From: Calycina herbarum
Taxonomy: Eukaryota; Ascomycota; Leotiomycetes; Helotiales; Pezizellaceae
Direction of reading: 5' to 3'
Length of the DNA stretch: 64,000 nucleotides
NCBI GenBank assembly: GCA_001414485.1
Contig: LLEY01000002.1
Location: 310,001 to 374,000, forward strand
Part shown: piece after piece, positions 24,944 to 35,153 of the stretch
Position numbering within the stretch: the first letter of the stretch is position 1
Layout: every line of letters begins with the position of its first letter
Translations under genes and position numbers: made by a program
The notes under the pieces: generated by a model
Databases searched by the model: none
Seen by the model: the letters and a program-made list of their open reading frames with translations, nothing else
What the model was told of the DNA's origin: nothing

Positions 24944-26447
24944 TCAACCTCGCCAGGTTACAACAATAACTCCAGATGGAGAATCTTCAGCTTGCCTCCC
25001 AGCACTCTCAAACTTGAATCTTGGATCAGCCTTCTCAACTAATTCTTTCCAATCATCTCCTTCTCTTTCACGAGAATTGAACAATGAGAGCATGATCATA
25101 TCCATGGCCCTAAGCTCTGTCAGAATTTCATTACAAAGGACCATTGAAGGTTGGTCCATACCTGATATCTTTCTCTTTTGCCAATGATAGTGTCTTAGGT
25201 TCCGGCATCAAATGATCCTGAATCACAATCTTCGCACCGGGTTTGAGACCTGGTATCAGATTCCTCAATATCCGGGTGCAGTACTCATCTGACCAGTTAT
25301 GGAATATATATCGAATGAGAACAGCATCTACATCTCTCACTGGCTGTGGTGTAAAGAAGCTGTGGCTCATGAGTGTTACTCTTTCAGCGAGGGAATCCGG
25401 AATTCGATACGTGGAATCAGTATCTGAAATGACCTCTGGCAAATCTTGGACGACGAATTTCAAAGAAGGGATTGCCTTAGCTACAAATGCGCTGACATGA
25501 CCCTGAGATCCGCCGAGGTCAACCACCAATCCGTGTTCTGGTAGGGATGACCATGGAAATTCATCTACAAGTGCTTGAAGTCCAGCTGTGCTTGAAGAAG
25601 ACATGGCACCTCCAAATCTCTTTGCACGTTCGGGATATTGTCCTAAGAATTCGTAGAAAGGGAGATCTGTGTTATTTGCAAGTGCAAATCCCTTTTAACA
25701 CCACTTAGCTCTACTTTCCAAAACCCGCTTTCTCATTTCCTTGAAGAGACTTACAGAAGCATTAGGTTCCTGGCTCTTCTCAAACTTCTTCAACGCATCA
25801 ACAGTCTACTTTTCATCAGCTCTCATTCCTACTATCTCATTCTCAAGAGTGGAAAACCAACCCTAGCCTGAGCAGGCCAAACCTCGTCAACACTCAACCC
25901 CACAATCATTTGCAAAATCTGACTCTCCGCCAACCTTTTCGAAGCTGTGGAATGAGAAACAATTCCTTTCCTGGGTTCTTGAAAGATTCTATGGTGGGAA
26001 ATCGCATATCGAATGATACGTCTCAAATCATGCTCGTTGATGACACATTTTTCAGCGAGATCTAGGAATGAGATTTCGCCATTGAGAGGAACTTTGGTGG
26101 CAATTTTCAGTTGAGAGATTGCTGTTAGAGCTGTGGGGTTTATCTTTTTTCCCGTTGAGTTATGATTAGTCGCCATGTCTTGAAATATCTTGCTTGTGGG
26201 GGGGAAGTACCGTGGGCGTGAGAAGCGAGTCTGGACCTTGCAATAATTGTTGGAGTTCTATGCTTGCTTCTACTGCCTCAATGCGTGCTTGTTCAAATTC
26301 CGCGGGAGATCCGTCAGGGAGAACTTTGAGGGGGGCATTTTCTTCAAATGAAGGTTGTGGTAGTTCTTTTTCGCGTATATATGTGTTGATTTTCTCGGTA
26401 TTTGCGGAGATTATTTTCGAGAGTTCGAGGATTCTGGATGAAGCCAT
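24944..26447 (-). CDS. SAM-dependent O-methyltransferase (COMT-type)
   Basis: Five exons: 26447-26211, 26143-25862, 25805-25755, 25691-25162 and 25109-24944 (introns 67, 56, 63 and 52 nt), giving 421 aa, the usual length of fungal class-II O-methyltransferases. The N-terminal half is the helical dimerisation/winged-helix part (ISQLKIATKVP, LRRIIRYAI, and the DEVWPA motif before the second intron). The SAM-binding loop VVDLGGSQGH is at about 246-255, and the general-base histidine lies in IFHNWSDEYC (H321). The tail ends VIVVTWRG. These enzymes methylate phenolic or enolic hydroxyls in fungal secondary metabolism. The substrate cannot be read here and no backbone synthase is near. The donor of intron 2 (GTTGGT) is weak, but the frame and the conserved sequence on both sides support it. 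The gene looks intact. Confidence 0.9.
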
Positions 26448-27160
26448 ATTTGCAATTATTTGCAGGCTGGTGATCGGATCTAATTCATCTTTTCGTCTTC
26501 TTCACTCGAATTTTGGTTCACGTCTGGAAGTCTTGATGTTTATAAGTCTGTATTCGGGATGTCACCAATGAGGGGTATCAATGATAGACTTCCAAAGATC
26601 CCACCGTTTCACGTATTTCAAGCACATTTATGGTGCCGGTATATCTCTTTTGCGATTGGGCCGATAACTAACCCCACTAAGAATATGACTCACACACGAA
26701 AGCACCTTCCTCATCGGGACAAATATTAAGAAACGAGCGGCACAATATCCAAGTGGAAGTGGGACTCTATATTGTATACGGGATTTCGTTTCTAATGGCT
26801 GTTATCTCGTATTGTATTGTTTGAGAAGTCTACCCGTCGGGAGTGCTTACTTGATTTTTGTGCAGTGATATTGAAGAACTTGAGCATGAAAAAACGTCCG
26901 TATTTCCACCTCCTAGAAAGCATTAAGCTTGAAAGCAAACTACAACGCGCGAATTAAATCTAGCTAGATCTCATTAAGTCATTATTTAGCTATTTACGAC
27001 TTATTCTAGATTTTTTGGGTATTTTTCTAAGCTCTTTCTGAGATACTGTTGACGGTTTAGTGTGGTGCGTCACAGAGAGGCGCTGTCAACTTGGCCTTGA
27101 CCTCAAATTTCGAGACTACACGATCAAGTCACCACCTACTTACACTGGCCTAACTCCACT
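26448..27160. other. Divergent intergenic region
   Basis: Promoter space shared by the minus-strand methyltransferase and the plus-strand F-box pseudogene. It is AT-rich towards 26940-27060. No feature can be supported. Confidence 0.5.
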
Positions 27161-28293
27161 ATGGCTGCACCACTGGCACAGGCTTTTGCGCCCGTGGACG
27201 ACGAACTATTCATCGACGGAGGAATTACTGTTTCAAGTTTTGATGAATACACCTTTCGCGCGCCTCGCCCAGGTTACTTTCTTGGAGATGAATCGACATA
27301 CCCGAATGGAAATCTCTGTTGCTTTGCAAATATTTGCCTTACAGACGATGGAGAGAGCAAAGTACCTACTGATCATCAGCAATTGAGCATTCTTCACCGG
27401 CTACCAGCAGAGCTTCTCATCAAGATTATCCTAAGCCTGGACCTATGTGTCGTAACTATGTTGAGAGGGACGGCTAGATTTGTGAAATCTTTCATTGACT
27501 CGATGCCCATATTTCGCAGTGTGGTCGAGTTTCCAAAATTGCTTGGTGCAGTTTTGCAGCTTCGATGTTGTTCTTTTGACCTGCAGACACTGGGAAGATG
27601 TCTTGTCAACCTGAAATGTTTATATTGCGGCAATTTCGGTGATATGCTTTACCTGATCACGGCTGAGAGATGGTGTTATTCTTGATGGGCAGTGAAAAAG
27701 GAAAATACCCCGATTGTCGTCTCTGCACAGTATGGAATTTCGCCAATGTCTGTCATGATCGCGGATCGAGGAACCGCTGAAAAGAAAGCCCTCAAACATC
27801 TTGGCCACGTCCCTCATGTGTTTCTTTCCCCGGGAATTCATGCAGTAAAGGTCCATGCAGTTTTGAGGAACGCACGAATAGCATTTGATCAGCGCTCATT
27901 ATTTGCTCTGCCTGAACCCCCCGATTGGGAAGAGCCCACAATTACCAATTACCCGCATCAATTCCGCTATACAGTAGTCATCCGAGCTCCTTACTTTGAC
28001 TACTCAATAGGTTCGTGGGAGGAGGGGTTTCTCTGTCGCGCATTTTCATATCAGGGACGGAAACCTTTGCTGCGGAAAGCTGCGGAATAACGAATGGGCA
28101 TTGAAATCACACTGGGAAGAACCCATTCCTGCCTTGGGAGAACCATTCAGAAGGTTTACACGAGATGGCATGAGGGATCATATCAAAGAATATGAGATTG
28201 GAAAACAGTGGAAGTCCTTGGGGAACACGCCTTACTCACAAAAATCATCCGAGTTCAAGATCACAACACCCACGGGGACTTATAGGGATCAGT
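27161..28293 (+). pseudogene. F-box domain protein, broken
   Basis: The frame starting at 27161 encodes an F-box region (ILHRLPAELLIKIILSLDL) followed by a Cys-rich stretch (CLYCGNFGDMLYLIT, then RWCYS), the usual layout of a large ascomycete F-box family. An in-frame TGA at 27683-27685 falls where the family has Cys, as in CYxC. The same frame then continues without a break (WAVKKENTPIVV...) to about 28050. There the expected continuation (KLRNNEWALKSHWEEP, then FTRDGMRDHIKEY) shifts by one base into another frame and ends at 28293. One nonsense change and one frameshift make a pseudogene the simplest reading. No GT-AG intron of normal length removes either lesion. A start upstream of 27161 is not excluded. 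Confidence 0.75.
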
Positions 28294-28825
28294 GATCTCT
28301 TGCGTCGTTGCCTTGAAAAGGAATTTCAACTTCCTCAACTTCAACTTTACTCTCCGAAACGGGATCGTGTTGCATTTGCTATCATCATATCAGCGAGTGA
28401 CAACATTTAAAGAATGCTATAGCTTGATTGTACAAAGCAAAAATACTTTTAAGAGAATAGCAAGTTGTGTTCATCTTTCACGAGCTGACGTGAATTAATT
28501 ACGCTCTGGTGGCGTAGTTCATAGAGTGACGATGTTGGGAAATTGATGCTTGAAGGTTTTTGGGAGGGGTGACACAAGCACAGAGCAATAAAGAGCGATT
28601 TTTGAGTGAAGTATTTGCTTTCGCGTCTATATTGGGAATGCCATATTCACTGATAACTTCGACGTGATTGTCGTTGCAGGCAGACAAGAGTACTCGCGCA
28701 AAAGAACAATTATGTCGACGAAGCGGCGACCACGAAACGGATGTCGAGTAATCTGGGTGCGGTTGCCAGTCTAAAAGATGTCGTCTGTATAGTACCAATC
28801 CTCCCAACCCATTAGATTCGAATGT
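28294..28825. other. Intergenic, no feature seen
   Basis: Convergent space between the F-box pseudogene and the minus-strand gene ending at 28826. The short minus-strand frame at 28499-28807 has no recognisable motif and I do not support it as a gene. Confidence 0.5.
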
Positions 28826-29555
28826 TTACTTTCGTCCGATTCCTCTTTCAACCTTGGATCCCAGCGCGACATCAACCAAAGCTGAAACCTTTTGGAATTC
28901 CTCGATGAGCTATTTCAAGTTAGCACAGCTCCATAAACCATCAATACAGTATAACAAACCTCGTCTTTGGACTTCTGGATCTCCTCTTTTTCGCGTTGCA
29001 GCTTCATTACCTCCTCCTCCAAGTTTCGAATCTTCGCTTGATAGACGTTGTACATCATGTCGATCGGGCCGTTTCTGGGATCAGACGGAATTGGGTGCGC
29101 GAGAGAGGACATCGTATTTGGCTCGAATTTGGGGGCTTGTCGCTATAGAATGGTTACACCTCAACTCGATCTAGTTTGGAGGGTATGTTGAGACTTACAA
29201 CTGGAATATATGGTTGAGCGTATGGATGAGTAGGCCTGAAAGAAGGTCCGTAACTTTGGTAGACTCTCATTCGGCGTTGATTTAGATCCTGCAGGTTATG
29301 TTGGGCGTATGGATCGTTGTCAATTTGCATTGTCTTCAAACCCTCGAATAAAGGCCATTGTCCATTTTCGTCAGGTCCCGGAGTGTTGTTGGCAGTTTTG
29401 GCCGAAGCGCTCTTGGGGGTGTTCATCGGGGTGTTTTTAGGAGTGCTCTTCGGAGTATGTCTGGGTGTGATCTTGGAAATCTTCTTGGCCGTGTTCTTGA
29501 TGATGCCGCGCGAAGATCTTTCTGGCTTTTCTGGCTTTCCTGATTTGGGAGGCAT
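28826..29555 (-). CDS. Small Thr/Pro/Lys-rich protein with C-terminal coiled coil, unknown function
   Basis: Three exons, 29555-29199, 29142-28960 and 28909-28826 (introns of 56 and 50 nt with GTAAGT and GTTTGT donors and TAG acceptors), encode 207 aa. The N-terminus (about residues 1-60) is basic and carries degenerate TPK repeats (TPRHTPKSTPKNTPMNTPKS), like a disordered DNA- or chromatin-contacting tail or a phosphorylation-rich linker. A Tyr/Pro-rich centre follows (GPSFRPTHPYAQPY). Residues about 150-205 form a heptad-rich helix (IRNLEEEVMKLQREKEEIQ, then LIEEFQKVSALV), a probable coiled coil. I do not recognise the family. The gene appears intact and its frame is kept across both introns, which supports it as real. 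Confidence 0.75.
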
Positions 29556-30478
29556 GGCTGTAAAGCAGCAGATGAGGCTATGTGCCGTGGCGCGGCGGTG
29601 GTTGTTGTTAAAACTTGCGTCGAAGAAATCGGCTGAGCATGCCCTAATATTCTCACGCTATCAGTATGACGTTAGTGACATCAAAAATTTAGCCGATCTT
29701 TACGCGCCAATTTTCGTTGAATGTATCTATCTTGTAAAGGTCTCAAGATTAAGCGAGGGTTACCTTGGGAGGTATGGCCATTCACCGTATTCCAAATTTC
29801 TCCTACCTTCAAAATGGAGGGTAGAAGCTGCATCAAACACTCTGGTTTCTACCTCTCTCGTTATTACAACTCTCTAGGGCAATTAACATTATTAGCCCTT
29901 TTTTGAAGAAAAATCAAAATCTCGAAGGTACTAACAAAATTGGAATCGAGCTATTCACTGCCTCTTTATCGTCCATCGAGAGCCACCTTATCTTTTACTC
30001 GATATTCCCTATTGTAAATCAATTCACCTCAAAATTCGAGCCAGATAAATTTACCCCGTGGGCTTTTGAATAATTTCATCGGAGAATTATTCACCGGAAC
30101 CAGAACCTTACAAATCAATCTTCTCTCCTATTGTAGGGTTTCGAGGTGAAGAAGGCCAAAAGAAAAAGTTATATAACCACCGTAAACTGATACAATTCAC
30201 TTACCCACTACCTCAACTAGTAGTTGGCACTGAGCTGTTGAGTAGCAGTGGTATAAAACTTATGCTGGCTACAGAAGAAGAAAACCCTCACAGGATCGTG
30301 GTTGCAAATAAAAATAAAAAGAGTTTTGATTAGAAGCTTGTCGTCTTTGAAATCACCGCAGAAGTATGAGAGGCGAGAGGTAGGTAAAGGAAATGGTGTT
30401 ACCAGACAGAACCTTCCAGCTCCACGACCCTCTAAAGAACACCAAAAAAAATGGCAAAAAAAGAGAATCATAATGATT
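29556..30478. other. Intergenic; includes Pol III terminator side of tRNA
   Basis: No protein gene supported. The end next to the tRNA contains the T-runs described as its terminator. Confidence 0.5.
30444..30462 (-). terminator. Pol III terminator T-runs of the tRNA-Pro gene
   Basis: On the minus strand, runs of seven T (30462-30456) and eight T (30451-30444) begin 17 bases after the tRNA 3' end. This is the normal position and form of a Pol III stop signal. Confidence 0.8.
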
Positions 30479-30620
30479 GGGCGTTGCCCGGGATTGAACT
30501 AACAGTTTATTAGATTTGGGTTGTGAAAGGGAAAGTCGAAGTAACTTACCCGGGGACCTCTCGCAAGTTGTAACATAGGGTTAGCCCTAAGCGAGAATCA
30601 TACCGCTAGACCACAACACC
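30479..30620 (-). tRNA. tRNA-Pro(AGG) with anticodon-loop intron and an extra T-arm insertion
   Basis: Read on the minus strand from 30620. The acceptor GGTGTTG pairs with CAACGCC (7 bp), with discriminator C as in other fungal tRNA-Pro. The D arm is GTC...GAT with A box TGGTCTAGCGG. The anticodon stem CTCGC/GCGAG has loop TTAGGG..T and anticodon AGG (30588-30586). A normal intron of 19 nt (30584-30566) follows position 37, and its CCCTA can pair with the anticodon side TAGGG. The variable loop is AGGTC. The T stem is interrupted after CCCGG by 51 nt (30549-30499). Removing this restores stem CCCGG, loop TTCAATC and stem CCGGG exactly. The insertion begins GTAAGT, contains CTAAT and ends TTAG. 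B-box core GTTCAATCC survives in the genomic DNA because the insertion ends in G. The mature length would be 72 nt. Whether the 51 nt are removed is unknown; if not, this is a dead gene. Confidence 0.88.
30499..30549 (-). other. 51-nt GT-AG insertion in the T arm of tRNA-Pro
   Basis: The boundaries are set by the T-stem/T-loop junction (one-base ambiguity, resolved by GT...AG). Donor GTAAGTT, pyrimidine-rich middle (CTTTCCCTTTCAC), branch-like CTAAT about 10 nt before the 3' TTAG. Its length falls within the common intron sizes of the protein genes in this window (47-67 nt). It is not at a known eukaryotic tRNA intron site. Confidence 0.85.
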
Positions 30621-31246
30621 CGTGGTTTTGTAAAGCTGATGCTTTGGATGACCGGAGAGTGCTTAATAGTATACAAGAAGATTTAACTCCTATGTGGGGC
30701 GGAAAGAGGCTTGGCGGCCGAGATACAGCCAGCGGTAACTCCAGCTCCGTCACTTTGCAACCACAACCACCTACTTGAGTGCCTATGTTTCACGGGAAAA
30801 CATGGCGCAACAGAATAGAAAAGGCACGGCATCTCGTTACGCTCTGCTGATGATTGCGCACGAATACGACCCAAATCGTACGATTGATGGTACCTCAATT
30901 TCGCGTCTCAACGCCCGTCGCCCACGCTTCGCAAACACACCTGCGTTACCGCGTTACGTTATTCCTCCTCCAATTTCAACTACAGTCGCCGATGACAATT
31001 GGGATATAATGCATTGCAATCATCATTGAATGGACAAGCTATGATGGCAATATCTTGCGTATTCAAACGATAGGACTAGGAGCGGAAGGAAACGTTCTGG
31101 TATGGCGGAGTATCATGGGATTTTGGGAAACAAGTTCACAAAACTGTACGACCCAGCTGGTAAGGACGCCGTCTATTTTACATCAATACACTAAACGTCA
31201 TTCTATTCAATCGGAATATATTCTAACAAACATCTGGTAGACTCCT
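30621..31246. other. Intergenic, no supported gene
   Basis: Two overlapping short frames on opposite strands (30683-30898 minus and 30775-31029 plus) have no motif and no better composition than chance. Confidence 0.5.
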
Positions 31247-32856
31247 TCATGTGGCAAGATACTTGAAGAATAAAACCCAGGCTGTGACCAACATGGCTCC
31301 CAATAAAGCCAAACCAACACGGGTCACCCACGGCTTGACCTCCCGCTTTGTCAGATTCTCTTCGCTCTCTGTTCCGCTAGCAGCAATTCTATCCTCCTCC
31401 TCCTGCCTCTTCGTCCTCGTCAAAGTCATACCGCTTCTAAGAAACTTCCAATCCACAAAGATATACGTCAGGCCGAGAACGAAAGCCCATCCCTTCAGAC
31501 CCATCGCAAGCTTAAGAACACGATCATAACCACCTCCTTCGGTTCCATCTTGCAGCACACCAAAAGCAATATCAATAATTGTGCTGCCCGAATTATTGAA
31601 CGCTCTCCAGACACCGAATGCTGTTCCTATCTTGTTCTGGTCGCGGAGAAGACGGAGTATGCAGATTTGGAGAGGCATTGCGTTGATTGTTCCCGCAAGA
31701 CTGGAGAATACCAATGCTGCAGTGGGGTGTACAGATGTGAACCCTAGTAAAGCACGCGCTGTAATCCAGAGCAGGGGCGCAAGGGCGACTAAAGGGCGAC
31801 TAGATGGAAGCGATGTCCATACTTGTCCACTGCTGCACCGATAACGGGCGAAAGAACAATGGGTAAGATCTTCTGCGCAGAAGATAGGTAACCAGCTACT
31901 GCCTGTGTGTAGCCACGGAAACCGATAATATCTGCTGAGCCTGTAGAGAACCCACCAGCAGCTCCTGATTGCAGAAGCTGTGTTGCTGGCAACATCCATA
32001 AAGTCCATGGAAGGAGGAAGAGAGTTGCCCAAGTAAGCTTCTTTTTGTTTGGCCCCTCGGGCTGTAGCGTTCGAGCCGACTTGAAACGCATCTGAGTAGG
32101 CACGAAGAAGCGCTCAAAGAGAATGTATGCCACAGAAACGATGACGGAAAACGCGCAGAAAAACACCGGAATCCAGAAGCACCAACCATACCAACCAGTG
32201 CTCTCTTTTATCGGAATCGCGACCATTCCAGCGACAAGGCTGACTGTTCCAGCTATGGCATTTTCAAAGCCGAATGCGAAGGCAAGTCCATCAGCTCCAA
32301 ACCAGTGGTAGAAGAACTTTTGCTGAGCAGAATCCACCACAGCAATTCCAAATCCCATAATAACGTGTCCGGCAACCAACAATCGCCATGTTCCCAATGT
32401 AATTCCTAGAGCTGCGAGCACCGAACCAACAAGAATGACTGATGTACAGCAGAGTGTGATGACACTAGGTCCAAACCAATCAAGACAAAGGCCTCCAACA
32501 ATTGGCCATATTGAGTTAACGACTGCATCAGCGGAAGAAATAACTCCAAATTGTGTGTTCGTAATACCGAGGTCCTTTCGAAGCGTGCTTTTGAGTGGTC
32601 CAAGTGATGCTGACGTCCAGTTTGTTCCTATGGGGAAAGCGACGATGCAAACGAGGGCAAAGATCTTATAAGACCAAGGTATTTTGACGGCATCGGAAGC
32701 GGGGTTCGGACTTTCCCCAGCAACAGCTTCTTCATCCACTTCGAAATTGGGTTTCGAGTCGTTCATTGGATTTTCGTGTGTGGATGTTGGGGTGTTTGTT
32801 GACTGGATTGTCGCTTGATCTTTTTCGGAAAAGGGTGGTGGGGGTGTTGAAGACAT
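31247..32856 (-). pseudogene. MFS transporter (MFSD1-like), frame broken by an 11-bp duplication
   Basis: The ATG at 32856 (MSSTPPPPFSEK) begins a hydrophilic N-terminal tail of about 75 residues, followed by membrane segments of a major facilitator protein. The first half has the conserved LKSTLRKDLGITNTQFG and the GGLCLDWFGP loop (motif A region). The second half, in another frame, contains RLLRDQNKIGTAFGVWRAF and ends in a last helix near the TGA at 31247. The two halves are separated by an exact tandem repeat of AAGGGCGACTA (plus strand, 31781-31791 and 31792-31802). Without one copy the gene is a single frame of 532 aa with HRFHLVALAPLLW across the joint, the expected membrane segment. 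No intron of workable length removes 11 bases. As it stands the product stops just after the duplication and lacks the C-terminal half. Substrate unknown. It could also be a minority allele or an assembly error. Confidence 0.82.
31781..31802. repeat. 11-bp exact tandem duplication inside the MFS gene
   Basis: AAGGGCGACTA occurs twice head to tail. It is the only lesion that I find in the transporter frame. Confidence 0.9.
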
Positions 32857-34232
32857 GCTTTTGAGGGTAGGTTGCCGCTGGATTCCTACCCGTTTCTCGT
32901 AGACATCATTCAACCTTTATACAGGCATTTTCCCACGTTTTGCTCAAATTTCTTGGGCATTCTAGCTTTGCCAAACTTTATCCGACCTCGAATCCCTCAA
33001 GTGAGGGAGGTGATATGGAACGAGGAAGAGTTATTCCCTGCGCCAAGTACCGAGTGGGAGGTTTTTTGAGCTCTTGTGGCGCTAATTGGGGCAACTGTTC
33101 CGAACCATTTAAGCCAAAGAGATGATCTGATAAGATCAAAGTGGATAGGAATATTTTCACTTCTCCACTGTAGATGTAGGGATGCAAGGTGCCGACCTTC
33201 ATAAGTGGGTTGCGGTACGGGGTTTCTCGGGGAGCTCTTCGGCGCTAAGATTTTTTTTGGGAGAGACCACCTGCATCCGCCGTGCTGGTTTTGATATCAA
33301 TTCGCTGGTTGGCTTTCTACTTCTTTCCCCTCGTGGTTTGTCATTTTTACTTGAACCAAGCAAACCCACGAAGTAGAAGTGGAACAATCTCTCTCATTAT
33401 TGCACGTACGCATGTAAAAAGATATACCAAGAATAATCGAATTGATCACGCGGAAGGTTTGGGATACTAAGATTTCGTTACTCCTTAGTATTCTAAGCCT
33501 TATAACATACTTGATAAGGTTGTTCTAGGACTTCAAGTACAAGACCCTTTCGTGGGTGTATGTGGACGACGATAAACTGTTCGATAGTTGAGCATTTCGT
33601 TTCATCTGTACCCCGTCGCATTGATAGATAGGGCTATATTGGAAATGAGTAACGAACAGCCGGAGACAAATTGTAAAAGTCGCCGAATATTTACTTTGAT
33701 ACATGGTTCTGCAATTTTTAATGCGGCCTTCAGGCTGGTGTAACCCTACCATGCGGGGTACATGGAGCTGAGGGGAAGTAGAAACAACTCAATACTCTCC
33801 ACATCAAACCGACTCTAGATCTTTGAATTGTCACTGCCTGTTTGGAAGAGGCTTTCTAGTCAGTACAGCAATTCGGAGTACGTCTTTCCGAAACCGGATA
33901 CTCTAGTGTCGAATTTGACTGCAGTTTTCTAAATTCATAGGCACAGCTGATCAGGCTAAGCTTTTAATTCCATGTTATTGTGGAAATGCGACTGGGGGAC
34001 GTCATAGAAATTGATATTTGTACTCATGCGCCTCAGATTGGACATTAAAGTAAGCTGTTGACTTTTTCTTCCCTCTGGGAAGACTTCCTTTTCCCCTGAA
34101 TTATCCAGATCTCATCCCTACAAATAGCTTGCCAAGTATGAAATACATTCCGAACTTTCAAGTATGGAACAAGTTTGAGGGTCTCGATACCAACGACTGC
34201 TAATTGCTACATTGACATGTTTTCTAGGAATC
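32857..34232. other. Intergenic, no supported gene
   Basis: The part next to 32857 is the transporter promoter. I see no gene, tRNA or element in the remainder. Short frames near 33000-33750 have no motif. Confidence 0.5.
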
Positions 34233-35030
34233 CTAAGCAGCCTTAAAAACAATACTGTCGATTTTGTCTACTGAAGAAACAGTACTGACAAAAAGAAACT
34301 CGAATGTGATCGCTGCGGTGGTGACCCCAGAAGCTGGTGTCCAGGTCTGTTGATTGACATGCCAAGCTCCCCAACCGTTATCTCTTGCGTCCACAGTACG
34401 AACGGGAACTCCATTGAACATCACACCAATAAATCCAGCATCCAAGTTATCGAAAAATGTGTAGAACTCGAGCGAATAGGGGACCCCGGGAGTGACTGGC
34501 ACCGTCTGGCTGGTGATTCGAGCACTCACACCAAGCTCTGGGCTCACAGCGGGTGCGTGGAAGTCGACTTCAAAGGATTTCAGGCCTGTATTTGGCCCAT
34601 TCGTCGTCACTGCTGCGATGGCAGCGGGGTCAGGCACTTGAACTGTCCATGAACCGATTCCGCATTCGAAGTCTCCGTACAAGAGACCAGTGGCGGGTGT
34701 CGGAAGTGTTGTGCAGGATGTTGCTGTGGGAGTTGCGGAGCAAGTTGGACCACACTTGCAAGCTGAGATGTAACGATCAGGAGTTGTGCCGCAGGCGGCT
34801 GTAGCTCTGGTGGGATAGTTCGTTGCGGTAACTCCATTGGCCGTGACAGTGGCACAGAAAGCAGATGCTACAGATACTGCTGTAGGGGATGGGCATGGGA
34901 ATAATGCTCGATAGCAACTTCGCTTGTAAGCTTCAAGGATCTTGAGAGGATTGAGGATTGCTTACTTGTCGGGAAAGCAGGTTGCATCAATGGCTGCAGC
35001 GAGCAAAGCAACACCGACGAGGCTCTTCAT
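34233..35030 (-). CDS. Secreted protein with a carbohydrate-binding-module-like beta-sandwich domain
   Basis: Two exons, 35030-34966 and 34917-34233, with a 48-nt intron (GTAAGC...GAAG), give 249 aa. The first about 17 residues (MKSLVGVALLAAAIDA) form a signal peptide, followed by a Cys-rich segment (CFPDNCYRALFPC, then CATVT, then CKCGPTC), a pattern frequent at the start of secreted Leotiomycete and Sordariomycete proteins. The C-terminal about 150 residues begin LLYGDFECGIGSWTV and contain TSQTVPVTPGVPYSLEFYTFF and GWHVN-like strands. This is the layout of CBM_4_9-type or related galactose-binding-like domains. No catalytic domain is attached, so it probably binds a polysaccharide or the cell surface (inference). 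A TATA box lies about 114 bases upstream. Confidence 0.8.
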
Positions 35031-35143
35031 TGGTAAAAACCGATATATCATCTGCTGTTTTTTGGAACGTACTGGGAATCGATGATCCAAGAAATTTTGC
35101 TTGATTGTGGTGAGTCTTTCTGACATCGACGTATCCTTCCCTT

Positions 35144-35153
35144 TATATTTATA
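35144..35153 (-). promoter_or_regulatory. TATA box of the secreted CBM-like gene
   Basis: TATAAATATA on the minus strand, about 114 bases before the ATG at 35030. It is the only strong TATA-type motif in that leader. Confidence 0.55.

Noticed and set aside
30478..30621. 8-bp acceptor stem for the tRNA-Pro
   Set aside because: One more G-C pair can be drawn at the end, but with a 7-bp stem the next base is C, the usual discriminator of fungal tRNA-Pro, so the extra pair is coincidental with the leader G.
30775..31029. 84-codon plus-strand frame next to the tRNA
   Set aside because: No motif, an equally open opposite strand and no splice partner.
31781..31802. The repeat read as a tiny GT...AG intron
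   Set aside because: A 12-nt GT...AG segment exists there, but it is far below a workable intron length and its removal does not restore the frame.
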